Notes: a model not told the origin generated them from the letters alone. Counted from the first letter of the stretch, positions 18,919 to 27,610 are shown. The stretch is DNA of 64,000 nt from JAPOUP01 sp965201085 (GCA_965201085.1 CBDAVS010000010.1:124001-188000); one strand, 5' to 3'. A program made the numbers and translations.

Positions 18919-20034
18919 ATGGGATTCCTGGATATCCGCAATGCCACCAAATCCTATGGCCCGGTGGAAGTGCTTCACCAGATTGACGTATCGGTGGAGG
19001 AAGGGGAGTTCCTCGTACTCGTCGGCCCGTCGGGCTGCGGCAAGTCCACGCTACTGAACATGATCGCCGGACTGGAGGACATCTCCAGCGGCGAGATCGC
19101 CATCCGCGGCAAGGTGGTCAACGGCGTGCATCCGTCCCGGCGCAATATAGCGATGGTGTTCCAGTCCTACGCGCTCTATCCCAACATGACCGTGGCGCAG
19201 AACATCACGTTCGGCCTCGAGATGCATGGCGTGCCGAAAGCCGAGCGTGATCGGGCGACGCAGGACGTCGCGCAGCTGCTGCAGATCGAACAGCTTCTGG
19301 ACCGCAAGCCGAGGCAGCTTTCCGGTGGACAGCGCCAGAGGGTGGCCATGGGGCGGGCGCTGGTACGCAATCCCGATGTGTTTCTCTTCGATGAGCCGCT
19401 GTCAAACCTCGATGCCAAGCTGCGCGTGGATATGCGGACCGAGATAAAGAAGCTGCACCAGAAACTTGGCACCACCATAGTCTATGTGACCCATGATCAG
19501 ATCGAGGCGATGACGCTGTCGACCCGTATCGCGGTCATGAACGCCGGCTATATCCAGCAGCTTGGAACGCCGAGGGAAATTTACGATACGCCCGCCAATA
19601 TATTTGTGGCGACCTTCATGGGATCGCCGTCGATGAACCTCATTCCGGCCGAAGTGAGGGTCAATGGCGCCGCTGTTCACGTCGAGACGACCCAGGGGCA
19701 GGGTCAAAGGGTCAGCCTTCCGTTTTTCAAACCATCGGACTCGCTTCGGTCACGTGACGGTCAGATGGTTACGCTTGGAATCCGGCCCGAAGCGCTGACG
19801 GATATTGACGGCGCAGATCAGCGGTCAACACAGGTGGAGCGGATCAGGGGCGTTGTCGGCGTTACCGAGCCCGCCGGTTCCGACACCTTCGTGACGACCA
19901 GCATCGGTGGCGTGGACTGCGTTGCACGGATGCGGGCTGATGCGGACGTTTCGCCGGGGAACGAGACGGATTTCGCCTTCAACATGGAAAAGGCTGTGGC
20001 GTTTGATCCGAAGACCGAACTGCGGATCGCCTGA
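18919..20034 (+). CDS. Sugar ABC transporter ATP-binding protein (UgpC/MsmX type)
   Basis: 371 residues. Walker A GPSGCGKSTLLN, Q-loop VFQSYALYP, signature LSGGQRQRVAMGRAL, Walker B DVFLFDEPLSNLDAK and H-loop VTHDQIEAMTL are intact. The C-terminal third is the OB-fold regulatory domain (FMGSPSMNLIPAEV, VTLGIRPEAL) found in sugar importers. AAAGG precedes the start. It is the last gene before the first transposon and completes the transporter. Confidence 0.92.
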   Translation: MGFLDIRNATKSYGPVEVLHQIDVSVEEGEFLVLVGPSGCGKSTLLNMIAGLEDISSGEIAIRGKVVNGVHPSRRNIAMVFQSYALYPNMTVAQNITFGLEMHGVPKAERDRATQDVAQLLQIEQLLDRKPRQLSGGQRQRVAMGRALVRNPDVFLFDEPLSNLDAKLRVDMRTEIKKLHQKLGTTIVYVTHDQIEAMTLSTRIAVMNAGYIQQLGTPREIYDTPANIFVATFMGSPSMNLIPAEVRVNGAAVHVETTQGQGQRVSLPFFKPSDSLRSRDGQMVTLGIRPEALTDIDGADQRSTQVERIRGVVGVTEPAGSDTFVTTSIGGVDCVARMRADADVSPGNETDFAFNMEKAVAFDPKTELRIA

Positions 20035-20249
20035 AGGTTGAATTTCCTCGGAAAGCGGCGGCATCCCGCGTTTCCCGGACGTTTGAACGACTTGTTTCCG
20101 CGCGATACGCCTGACCGGAGGTGTCGGGGTGTGAGACTCGCGGGTCATGATGGTTGTCAAGGACCGCTACCATGCGTCGCCTTGCACATGCGCCAAATAT
20201 CGCGCCGCATGGCGACGAATGGATTGAACGGTGAGCGGCCATGTCAGCG

Positions 20250-20257
20250 AAAAAAAT
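20250..20257 (+). repeat. Target duplication, left copy, transposon 1
   Basis: AAAAAAAT directly before the left inverted repeat, identical to 23054-23061. Confidence 0.85.
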
Positions 20258-20293
20258 GGGGATTATATACAATCCGGCCCTTTTTCTGTTGAA
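20258..20293 (+). repeat. Left terminal inverted repeat, transposon 1
   Basis: Starts GGGGATTATATACAATCCGG; the first 23 bases are identical to the reverse complement of the right end, and a further 13 match with two mismatches. Confidence 0.88.
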
Positions 20294-20342
20294 ACAGATG
20301 GGGCCAAATGCTATATCCCTTTAAGGAAACAGGGAATCGGAC

Positions 20343-21323
20343 ATGAAAACGAATCACAATGCACCGGGAAAGTCCTTCCGCAAGGGCATCAGCCTGATCG
20401 AGATAATGCGGATGTTCCCGGATGACGCCACCGCCGAGGCATGGTTCGCGAAAAAACGCTGGCCGGACGGCGTCACCTGTCCGAAGTGTGGCAACGACAA
20501 TATCCAGACCGATTGCCCTGAGAATGGTCGCCCCTACCGATGCCGCGCTAGGCACTGCAAGACGCGTTTCAGCGTCCGCAAGGGAACGGTTATGGAATCG
20601 TCGAACCTTGGATATAGGATATGGGCCATCGCGATCTATCTTTGCCTGACAAACCTGAAGTCGGTATCCAGCATGAAGTTGCACCGCGATCTTGAGATAA
20701 CCCAGAAATCGGCATGGCATCTTGCCCACAGGATTCGGGAAGCATACGGCATTGATGAGATAGAGAGTTTCACCGGTCCCGTGGAAGCCGACGAGACCTA
20801 TATGGGCGGCAGGGAACGGAACAAGCACTCTAAAGACAGACTGAAGGCCGGACGTGGAACGGTTGGCAAGACGGCGGTTGTCGGGGTGAAGGATCGGGAG
20901 ACCAACCAGGTCGCCGCGAAGGTGGTGCCGGACACAAAGGCGAAGACGCTTCAGGGATTCGTCGAGGAGCGCACCGATCCGACGGCGCAGGTCTACACCG
21001 ACGACGCGAAAGGCTATGTTGGAATCAGACGTAGGCATGAAAGCGTCAGGCACAGCGCGGGGCAATACGTGCGGGGCGACGCGCATACGAATGGCATGGA
21101 GTCCTTCTGGTCAATGCTCAAGCGGGCGCACAAGGGCACCTTCCACAAGATGAGCAGAAAGCACATGAACCGGTACGTCCGGGAATTCGTCGGACGGCAC
21201 AACGTCAGGGAAGCCGACACAATTGACCAGATGCGATCCATGGTCGGCGGTATGGACGGCAGGCGGCTGCGCTACATGGATCTGATCGCCGACAACGGAC
21301 TCCCCTCCGGGGCGAGGTCATGA
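20343..21323 (+). CDS. IS1595-family transposase
   Basis: 326 residues. An N-terminal zinc ribbon is formed by CPKCGN (about residue 41) and YRCRARHCKTRFSVR. The ISXO2-like DDE domain follows with VEADETYMGG, VYTDDAKGY and NGMESFWSMLKRAHKGTFH, which supply the catalytic Asp, Asp and the Asn/Glu region. The ATG at 20343 is preceded by AAGGAAACAGGG. The last 180 residues are almost identical to the transposase of transposon 2, while the first half is more divergent. The stop overlaps the methyltransferase ATG. Confidence 0.9.
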   Translation: MKTNHNAPGKSFRKGISLIEIMRMFPDDATAEAWFAKKRWPDGVTCPKCGNDNIQTDCPENGRPYRCRARHCKTRFSVRKGTVMESSNLGYRIWAIAIYLCLTNLKSVSSMKLHRDLEITQKSAWHLAHRIREAYGIDEIESFTGPVEADETYMGGRERNKHSKDRLKAGRGTVGKTAVVGVKDRETNQVAAKVVPDTKAKTLQGFVEERTDPTAQVYTDDAKGYVGIRRRHESVRHSAGQYVRGDAHTNGMESFWSMLKRAHKGTFHKMSRKHMNRYVREFVGRHNVREADTIDQMRSMVGGMDGRRLRYMDLIADNGLPSGARS

Positions 21324-22189
21324 CATCGGCACGGATTTTTTTTAAACAAAGGCAGAACGAACGTGTTCCGGTGATGGCTTGCGCGGACAACATGGACTTC
21401 ATGCGAAGCTTGCCCGACGGACTATGCAAGTTGATCGTCACTTCACCACCCTACAATCTCGGCAAGGATTACGAGTCGAAAAGGACGCTTGACGAGTACC
21501 TGGCGCAACAGGGAGCCGTAATCGCGGAGTGTAAACGAATACTGCACCCACAGGGTTCCATATGCTGGCAGGTCGGCAATTACGTTTCGAACGGCGAGAT
21601 AATGCCGCTTGATACGTTGCTTTATCAGACTTTTCGCGATCTTGGAATGAAACTGCGCAACCGGATCATCTGGCATTTCGGGCATGGACTTCACTGCTCC
21701 CGCCGTCTGTCTGGCCGTTACGAAACGATCAATTGGTGGACGGCGTCGGAAGACTACACATGGCATCTTGATCCGATCCGTGTGCCAGCCAAGTATCCAG
21801 GTAAAAGGCATTTCAAGGGGCCGAACGCAGGCAAGCTATCAGGAAATCCCCTTGGAAAAAACCCGTCCGATGTCTGGGAATTTCCTAACGTGAAAAGCAA
21901 CCACCCCGAAAAGACCGACCATCCATGCCAGTTCCCGGTGGAACTGGTTGAACGCCTTGTGCTGTCAATGACTGATGAAGGGGATGCGGTTTTAGATCCC
22001 TATATGGGCGTAGGGTCGGCAGTCATCGCTGCGCTGATGCATCGCCGTGATGCATACGGATGCGATGTAAAGCCTGAATACGTGGCAATCGCCGAGGATC
22101 GGATCGATGCATTGCGCATGGGCAGGTTGAAGACGCGTCCTATGGGCAAGCCGATCTACAATCCCGCTTTGCCTAATGGCGGTCATTGA
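21320..22189 (+). CDS. DNA methyltransferase, N4-cytosine type (TSPPY)
   Basis: 289 residues. Near the N-terminus the catalytic motif IV reads IVTSPPYNLGKDY, the SPPY form usual for N4-cytosine methylases. Near the C-terminus the AdoMet site reads AVLDPYMGVGSAVIAAL with CDVKPEYVAIAEDRI after it: motif IV before motif I, the beta-class order. FPVELVERLVLSMTDEGD is motif X-like. With the BglII-like nuclease directly downstream it would protect the host at the same site. Target sequence not determined; a GATC-containing site would fit the nuclease family. Confidence 0.85.
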   Translation: MTSARIFFKQRQNERVPVMACADNMDFMRSLPDGLCKLIVTSPPYNLGKDYESKRTLDEYLAQQGAVIAECKRILHPQGSICWQVGNYVSNGEIMPLDTLLYQTFRDLGMKLRNRIIWHFGHGLHCSRRLSGRYETINWWTASEDYTWHLDPIRVPAKYPGKRHFKGPNAGKLSGNPLGKNPSDVWEFPNVKSNHPEKTDHPCQFPVELVERLVLSMTDEGDAVLDPYMGVGSAVIAALMHRRDAYGCDVKPEYVAIAEDRIDALRMGRLKTRPMGKPIYNPALPNGGH

Positions 22190-22800
22190 TGAAAATCGCT
22201 GAAACCTATTCGCACCTCAACGGCGTTGAATGGCTTATCGTTCATGCGCCGAAACTGTGGAATGAAGTGAGATACGCGATCTATTCCGTCAATGCTGCGG
22301 CTTGCATGTCAAAGGTATCGAAAGAGAAAACCATGCGCGGGAGGCTTCTTTATTCGCCTGAGGCCATGAACGAATCATTCAAACATGAGTTAGGCAGGAT
22401 GGGATGGGAGCAACGTCGGGTCAGTTTCTGGGTGACTGCGGATGAAATCCTGTTACGTGGCATTCACGGATTGAGCGCCGACAGGCAGAAGGCAGCTATC
22501 GTAGAGGCTGGATACACACCAATACGTTCATACAACCAAACGGATTTTGTGAAAGATCGCGTTGCTATCGAAATACAGTTTGGCAAGTACGCATTTGTCG
22601 CTCATGACCTGTTCGTTAAGCATTTGAGCTTTTACGTCTCTGACGTAATAGACGTTGGTATAGAGATTCTTCCGATGAAATCCTTGGAATCTCAAATGTC
22701 GAGCGGTGTTCCATACTATGAACGCGATTTGCTTAACATAATTAGGCAGGGGCGAGGCGTTCCGGCTGTACCGCTCGTGATTCTTGGAATTGAACCGTAA
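22189..22800 (+). CDS. BglII/BstYI-like type II restriction endonuclease
   Basis: 203 residues from the ATG at 22189 (a TTG at 22186 is also possible), overlapping the methyltransferase stop. The active-site text KDRVAIEIQFGKYAFVAHDL has the Asp...Glu-X-Gln arrangement of BglII, and the C-terminal half FYVSDVIDVGIEILPMKSLE, MSSGVPYYE and IIRQGRGVPAVPLVILGI matches the BglII family. Overlap with an N4-cytosine methylase gene supports a cognate pair. Composition is noticeably more AT-rich than in host genes, a sign of foreign origin. The site recognised is not known. Confidence 0.82.
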   Translation: MKIAETYSHLNGVEWLIVHAPKLWNEVRYAIYSVNAAACMSKVSKEKTMRGRLLYSPEAMNESFKHELGRMGWEQRRVSFWVTADEILLRGIHGLSADRQKAAIVEAGYTPIRSYNQTDFVKDRVAIEIQFGKYAFVAHDLFVKHLSFYVSDVIDVGIEILPMKSLESQMSSGVPYYERDLLNIIRQGRGVPAVPLVILGIEP

Positions 22801-22830
22801 CGGGCACAAACCCAACGAGGAAGGGAAAAC

Positions 22831-23010
22831 ATGACCGAGAAACGACAGGCTCCCAAAGCCACACCGATCAACCTTGTCAGATCGGCGTACCAGCCAAGCA
22901 GGGCGGAACTGGAAGCGCCGATTGAGTTTCCCTCTGGAACGACGCCAGATGATCTAGCGAAAGCCATCATGCGTCCGGTGAAAATCGACTGGAAGAGCCG
23001 CACCGAATAA
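22831..23010 (+). CDS. Small conserved protein of the transposon modification module (59 aa)
   Basis: A good ribosome site (GAGGAAGGG) precedes the ATG at 22831. The product ends SGTTPDDLAKAIMRPVKI and contains AYQPSRAELEAPIEF. The 65-residue protein at the same place in transposon 2 has YQPTKHDML, then TPERLVKAVLKGG, so the two are related although the nucleases before them are not. Known only as a small protein found with DNA modification genes; function unknown. No membrane segment or cysteines. Confidence 0.75.
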   Translation: MTEKRQAPKATPINLVRSAYQPSRAELEAPIEFPSGTTPDDLAKAIMRPVKIDWKSRTE

Positions 23011-23017
23011 GCGCGGC

Positions 23018-23053
23018 TTCAACAGATAAGGGGCCGGATTGTATATAATCCCC
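23018..23053 (+). repeat. Right terminal inverted repeat, transposon 1
   Basis: Reverse complement begins GGGGATTATATACAATCCGG and pairs with 20258-20293. Confidence 0.88.
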
Positions 23054-23061
23054 AAAAAAAT
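23054..23061 (+). repeat. Target duplication, right copy, transposon 1
   Basis: AAAAAAAT, identical to 20250-20257. Confidence 0.85.
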
Positions 23062-23081
23062 ACACCATCGCGCGGTATGTG

Positions 23082-23366
23082 ATGAAATTCATTGGATTTA
23101 TCGGTTGGGTTGCTGTGATCGTTGGGAGCCTCGCTTTTGTTGTCGGTGTTTCAGCGGATCTGGACGTTCGGCCCCCCTCTTCAATGTTCCCCAGGCTGGG
23201 CGACTCCCCTGACCATGTCATCCTGATAGCCATTTGTGCCCTTATAGTGATCGTCGGGATATTACAGGTCACCGCAGCGCGGATCGGATTGGCGATAATC
23301 GAGGGATCGGTGGCGCAACAGAAAATGTTTGAGCTACAGAAGATTATTCACAAGGATGCTCAGTGA
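23082..23366 (+). CDS. Small membrane protein, function unknown
   Basis: 94 residues from the ATG at 23082 (a GTG at 23079 is possible). The first helix is about FIGFIGWVAVIVGSLAFVVG, followed by a polar loop and a second helix around VILIAICALIVIVGILQV, with a charged tail. No ribosome site is clear because the transposon end lies only about 20 bases upstream and may have removed its promoter. I recognise no family. Confidence 0.5.
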   Translation: MKFIGFIGWVAVIVGSLAFVVGVSADLDVRPPSSMFPRLGDSPDHVILIAICALIVIVGILQVTAARIGLAIIEGSVAQQKMFELQKIIHKDAQ

Positions 23367-23671
23367 GCCACACCAACCGTTAGGTCTGGGAGTCCCACGC
23401 CGATACTGATGCAAGACGATAGTTTTCGTAAGCGGATCTGGAATTTATGGGAGTGAGCCCGTCAGGTTTTTGTTGTTCGGTCTCACCAATCGCAACCCTT
23501 TACCGAGGGGTTTGATGGCATGTTCGATTCCCTTGATCCCGATCCCAACCGTTACCGAACTGTTGGAAAACTGCGTCGATTTCATAAATTTCATAGGGTG
23601 GATTTCGCGGCCCCACCAGTCAAGTCCTGACGAGAATCAATACCCGCGCAGGTCATTTGCTCGCATCGTGA
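23367..23671. other. Intergenic before tRNA-Ala
   Basis: About 300 bases with only short unsupported frames, for example a 37-codon frame from 23520. The 3' flank of the tRNA lies here. I see no repeat of the tRNA end that would suggest an integrated island. Confidence 0.45.
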
Positions 23672-23747
<76 letters not shown>

Positions 23748-23991
23748 ATCGATAATGGCCATATCCCTAGGCCACCACTTGATTGTAGGAACGGATACGG
23801 GAATGTTCAAGGAGGAAATTTCAGGACATCGGGCATTTACGGCAAGCAGGTGATCTCACACGAAGTCGGGCCGGAAAGTAGAGGTGGTGATCCTCAAGCG
23901 TATGAATGCGACGGAACCGACCCCATCACAGCGGTCATTCGACCTGCGGGAGACAGTCGTTATCGACCGGCCAAGGACGGAGCCCTTGTCC

Positions 23992-23999
23992 TATCGAAT
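23992..23999 (+). repeat. Target duplication, left copy, transposon 2
   Basis: TATCGAAT, identical to 26754-26761. Confidence 0.85.
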
Positions 24000-24024
24000 G
24001 GGGATTATATACGGTAGTGCCCAT
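24000..24024 (+). repeat. Terminal inverted repeat, transposon 2 (left end in this window)
   Basis: GGGGATTATATACGGTAGTG then CCCAT; pairs with 26729-26753 with one mismatch (GG against GT). Confidence 0.87.
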
Positions 24025-24053
24025 CCGGGCTTTTCATACCGGTCGCCTTCGGT

Positions 24054-24251
24054 TCAGTTTTTGCGGAAATCGCGGCGCGGCGCACCCCCTTTGAGGACCG
24101 CCTTTACCAACCTTTCCGGCGTTACGGATACGCTGACATCCCGCAGCATGTCATGTTTTGTCGGCTGATACCTGCCCGACCCATTCACAGGCTTAACAGG
24201 TGCCTTTCCACTAGGCTCAACCTTCTCTCTTTTCATGATCAACTCCGTCAT
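24054..24251 (-). CDS. Small conserved protein of the transposon modification module (65 aa)
   Basis: A very good ribosome site (AGGAGG, seven bases before the ATG at 24251) and 15-base spacing from the HNH gene end support translation. The text YQPTKHDMLRDVSVSVTPER and LVKAVLKGGAPRRDF aligns with the small protein of transposon 1 (YQPSRAELEAP, TPDDLAKAIM). It is intact although the modification gene before it is broken. Function unknown: accessory, regulatory or immunity-type roles are all possible. Confidence 0.72.
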   Translation of the reverse strand: MTELIMKREKVEPSGKAPVKPVNGSGRYQPTKHDMLRDVSVSVTPERLVKAVLKGGAPRRDFRKN

Positions 24252-24265
24252 TTGATTTCCTCCTG

Positions 24266-25689
24266 TTACGCCGCGAGCCTCGTTATCAGGTATTCCATGC
24301 CTCTGTCGCCTTTGACCGAGTTGCAATGTCCGCACAGAAGCTGAAGGTTTCCGATGTGGTCGGTTCCGCCCTTCGATCGCGGGATGATGTGGTCGACCGT
24401 GAGGTTCCGCATCTGGAAATGCTCTCCGCATGCGTTGCAGTGCCCGCCCTGCTCGCCATACAGGGTCCGCCTGTTCCTCACGTGATTGTAGCGGATCAGC
24501 TTCCCGATATCGGTGCGCTGCGGGATGTCCGTGCGGTTGACCACCGTATGGTGCGCGAACATGCCAAGCTCATTCCTGAGCCGCAGCAGCACCAGTTCAG
24601 CGGCCTTCGGCGAGACGTCAATCCCAACCCATTACCGGTTAAGGTCCTGCGCCGCTATGCACGCCGTCGCGCAGCCGCAGAACGGGTCCAGAACCATTTC
24701 GCCTTCGTTTGATGACGCGAGGATGATGCGCTTCAGTAGCGCAAGCGGCTTCTGGGTCGGGTAGCCGGTGCGCCCCCTGGACGCCCCCTGAACGCCGGGA
24801 ATGTCCGTCATGACATCTGCCACGCGAACGCCTTTGGTTGTTGACAGATACCGTTTGAATCTCGGCATTGTTCCTCTTTCAGGGAAATAGATCATATCCT
24901 GTGAATGAAGCCAATCAAGCCGTTCCTGGGTTGTCATGGCACTCCAGTCGTCTGGGCATTCCAGCCCTTCCGGCAATGCAGTGGGGCAAACCCAATGCAG
25001 GCCCCTTTCAGTGGGATCAATGTCCCGCCACGGCATTCCGGAGTATCCATTTGTGGTCCCCTGCGCAGTCAGCGGCTGTGTGTGGAAATGGCCTCGGCTG
25101 TCGTTTTCCTAAAGTGTTTATGGATATAATCCTTCGAGTAAGGCGCAAAGACTGCGTTCACCGTTGTTTCTGGATTTCTGGCATATGCCAACACTGTGTC
25201 ATGCACCCTTCCAATCTGATATGCTGATGCGGTTGGCGCGTTGGTCCTCTTCCATATTATTTCGTTCCTGAAATTCGATTTTCCAAACACGGCGTCCATG
25301 ACCGGTTTGAGATAGTGGCTCATGGTCGGATCGCAGTGGAGATATATGCTGCCGGTCGGCTTGAGGATGCGCCGCATCTCAAGGAGTCGCGCGGCCATGT
25401 AGATCAGATAGGCCTTATCGCTTTTGGTCATGGCCGCGGCGATGACCCGGTTAAGGGCCGGTTCCTTCGCCTCGATCAGGTCAAGCCATGCGATGTCCAC
25501 GTCCGCCAGCGTCCACGTGTCCCTGAACGCCGCCCCCGCCGCTTCGCTACCGATCGGCGCCGCGTAGTTGGTTTTCGAGTTGAACGGCGGATCAAGGTAG
25601 ATCAGGTCAACAGACGCGCTGTTCATGCCTCGCATGATCGGGAGATTGTCACCCGTCCAGACCGTCTGGTTGGACCAGTTAGCTTCCAC
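24266..25689 (-). pseudogene. DNA methyltransferase-HNH nuclease fusion, frameshifted and with a stop
   Basis: From a GTG at 25689 the beta-class methylase begins with motif IV LIYLDPPFNSKTNY. Near 25092 (GAGGCC where GAGGGCC is expected) one base is missing and the frame ends at 25069. The sense continues in another frame (PLTAQGTTNGYSGMPWRDID), reaching motif I VLDPFCGCATACIAA. After QDLNR a TAA at 24632-24634 interrupts WVGIDVSPKAAELVLLRLRN, followed by a C-terminal HNH domain (CNACGEHF, LTVDHIIPRSKGGTDHIGNL, LLCGHCNSVKGDRG). Restored, it would be a single protein of roughly 475 residues joining modification and cleavage. A later start could still yield a free HNH domain of about 108 residues from 24592. 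Confidence 0.8.
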
Positions 25690-25692
25690 CGG

Positions 25693-26670
25693 TCAGTGCC
25701 TCGCCCCGGAGGGGAGTCCGTTGTCGGCGATCAGATCCATGTAGCGCAGCCGCCTGCCGTCCATACCGCCGACCATGGATCGCATCTGGTCAATTGTGTC
25801 GGCTTCCCTGACGTTGTGCCTTCCGACGAATTCCCGGACGTATCGGTTCATGTGCTTTCTGCTCATCTTGTGGAAGGTGCCTTTGTGCGCCCTCTTGAGC
25901 ATTGACCAGAAGGACTCCATGCCGTTGGTGTAGACCTTGCCCTTGACGTATTCGCCTGCGCTGTGGCTAACGCTTTCATGCCGCCGCCTGATCCCGACAT
26001 AGCCTTTCGCGTCGTCGGTGTAGACCTGTGCCGTCGGTTCGGTGCGTTCCTCGACGAAGCCCTGAAGCGTCTTCGCCTTGGTGTCCGGCACCACCTTAGC
26101 GGCGACCTGGCTGGTCTCCCGATCCTTCACCCCGACAACCACCGTCTTGCCAACCGTTCCACGTCCGGCGTTAAGCCTGTCATTCGCGTGCTTGTTCCGT
26201 TCCCTGCCGCCCATATAGGTTTCGTCGGCTTCCACGGGACCTACAAACGGAAGGTTGACTCCATCATCCTCAAGCGCCTTCCGCAGTCGCATGGCAAGGT
26301 GCCATGCCGATTTCTGGGTTATCTCAAGATCGCGGTGCAGTTTCATGCTGGATACGCCCTTGAGGTTTGTCGACATAAGGTAAATCGCGATCGCCCATAC
26401 CTTGAAGCCCAGATTGGACGCTTCCATGCATGTGCCGGTGCGAACCGAAAACCGTTTGCGGCACCCCTTTTCCCTGCATCGGTAAGGCATCGTTTTGTGC
26501 TGGGCACCGGAAAGAACACGGACGGATCCGCAGTGTGGGCAGTGAGGACCTTCCGGCCAACGCTCTTTCACAAACCATTCCTCGGCAGCCGCGTCATCGG
26601 GGAACATCATGAAAAGGCCTGTTAGGCTAATGCCTTTGCGGTGGTGCTTGCCAGGTGCTTTCGGTGCCAT
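25693..26670 (-). CDS. IS1595-family transposase
   Basis: 325 residues. The zinc ribbon is CPHCGS with YRCREKGCRKRFSVR, and the DDE domain shows VEADETYMGG, VYTDDAKGY and NGMESFWSMLKRAHKGTFH. From about residue 150 to the end it differs from the transposase of transposon 1 at few positions, whereas the first 150 residues differ widely. The frame is uninterrupted. It lies three bases upstream of the methyltransferase start. Confidence 0.9.
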   Translation of the reverse strand: MAPKAPGKHHRKGISLTGLFMMFPDDAAAEEWFVKERWPEGPHCPHCGSVRVLSGAQHKTMPYRCREKGCRKRFSVRTGTCMEASNLGFKVWAIAIYLMSTNLKGVSSMKLHRDLEITQKSAWHLAMRLRKALEDDGVNLPFVGPVEADETYMGGRERNKHANDRLNAGRGTVGKTVVVGVKDRETSQVAAKVVPDTKAKTLQGFVEERTEPTAQVYTDDAKGYVGIRRRHESVSHSAGEYVKGKVYTNGMESFWSMLKRAHKGTFHKMSRKHMNRYVREFVGRHNVREADTIDQMRSMVGGMDGRRLRYMDLIADNGLPSGARH

Positions 26671-26728
26671 GCCTGATTCCTTTCTTGGGCATCATTGTAT
26701 ATGCCGCTTATAAGGCAGTCAACAGAAA

Positions 26729-26753
26729 ATGGGCACTAACGTATATAATCCCC
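26729..26753 (+). repeat. Terminal inverted repeat, transposon 2 (right end in this window)
   Basis: Reverse complement GGGGATTATATACGTTAGTG then CCCAT; partner of 24000-24024. Confidence 0.87.
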
Positions 26754-26761
26754 TATCGAAT
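26754..26761 (+). repeat. Target duplication, right copy, transposon 2
   Basis: TATCGAAT, identical to 23992-23999. Confidence 0.85.
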
Positions 26762-26862
26762 GGGCTGTTGACCGCTCTTTTGGTGCCTGTGCCGTGACGT
26801 TGGAGTAGAGACTCGCATCCCGTGGCGGAATCGCACACCAGTTTACCAAGGCTCGTTGACAT

Positions 26863-27610
26863 TCACCCCGCGGCGACCACGGCGGCGGCAGCGGGAACCG
26901 TCGCCCGGAAGCCCGGTTTCGTCCTTTCACAGCCGCTGGCGACGGCCCGGAACCCCCTGATCCTCGCGAAACGGTTCCCGGTCCGGCGCCGCCATCCATA
27001 CATCCTTTCACCGTGACCGCGCACCCCCTTCCGGTTCCCGCCGGAGGGAATAACCGCCTCCGCCCCGCGCCCGCCGTGTTTCCCGACGGGCCGGTCCGCG
27101 TCGAAGGCCCCGTCGCCGGCGGGCGCGCCGAAGGACCGGCCCTCCATCGGCTTCGGCAGCCCCCGCGGGTCGTGCGCCCGACCCGGAAGCACCGCGATGT
27201 CCACGGGATGGCCGGGTGCGCCGGCCATCGCCATGACCCTGCCGGCCAGGCCTCCGCGGGAGCGTCCGACGCCGTTCTCCCGGGGCCCCCTTTCCTCCCG
27301 CCGCCTTCCGGTGAGCCCGCGTCACGGCGCCGTCCACGCACGGCTGCTCCAGGTCGAAATCCCCCGACAGTACCCCGGGAATACGGTCGGTCACGCCTTT
27401 CGGCACCCGGCGCCGGCGGCGCCTGGACACGCCGTTCCATTTCCCGAAGCGCCCGGGAAGGCCGCGCCGGGGGACACCCGTCCGCGCCCTCCGGAGGATG
27501 GCCCCGCCGAAGGGGCGGCCGTCCGCCGCCGTGGTCCCCGCCCCGCCCGGCGGAAACTCCCCGACCGCCCGCCACACTCCGTCCGTAGGTCCGTTCCCGC
27601 TCGTTTCCAG
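26863..27610 (-). pseudogene. IS5-family transposase relic, very GC-rich
   Basis: On the minus strand the first frame reads WRAVGEFPPG, TGVPRRGLPGRFGKWNGVSR and DFDLEQPCVDGAVTRAHRKA, the N-terminal half of an IS5-type transposase. At about 27290, in a GGAAAGGGGGCCCC tract, the sense shifts by one (ENGVGRSRGGLAGRV), continuing with GAEAVIPSGGNRKG, YGWRRRTGNRFARIRGFRAV. Compared with family text, many changes are Lys to Arg, Leu to Pro, Thr to Ala, consistent with A:T to G:C transitions. No clear terminal repeats. Confidence 0.72.

Larger units (their letters stand above)
20258..23053 (+). mobile_element. IS1595-family transposon 1 carrying a type II restriction-modification module
   Basis: A 2,796-bp element. 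Terminal inverted repeats of about 36 bases with two mismatches (20258-20293 and 23018-23053) start GGGGATTATATACAATCCGG, and a perfect 8-bp target duplication AAAAAAAT flanks it; 8 bp is the size known for the IS1595 family. Inside are four same-strand genes: transposase, DNA methyltransferase, BglII-like endonuclease and a 59-residue protein, the first three overlapping by one to four bases. All frames are open and both ends are intact, so it looks recent and possibly active. It inserted upstream of a small membrane protein gene. Confidence 0.88.
24000..26753 (-). mobile_element. IS1595-family transposon 2 carrying a broken methyltransferase-HNH module
   Basis: A 2,754-bp element bounded by 25-base inverted repeats with one mismatch (24000-24024, 26729-26753; start GGGGATTATATAC, same outer 13 bases as transposon 1) and a perfect 8-bp duplication TATCGAAT. 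Genes run leftwards: transposase, methyltransferase-HNH fusion, 65-residue protein. The order matches transposon 1, but the nuclease is unrelated and the fusion gene has one frameshift and one stop. The transposase is intact, so the element could still move. Confidence 0.88.

Noticed and set aside
24266..24592. HNH nuclease as an independent gene
   Set aside because: The sense continues upstream in the same frame through a TAA into the methyltransferase, so it is the C-terminal domain of a fusion, although residual separate translation is possible.
26736..27588. Several long overlapping open frames on both strands
   Set aside because: All but the two IS5-type frames are products of high GC content.
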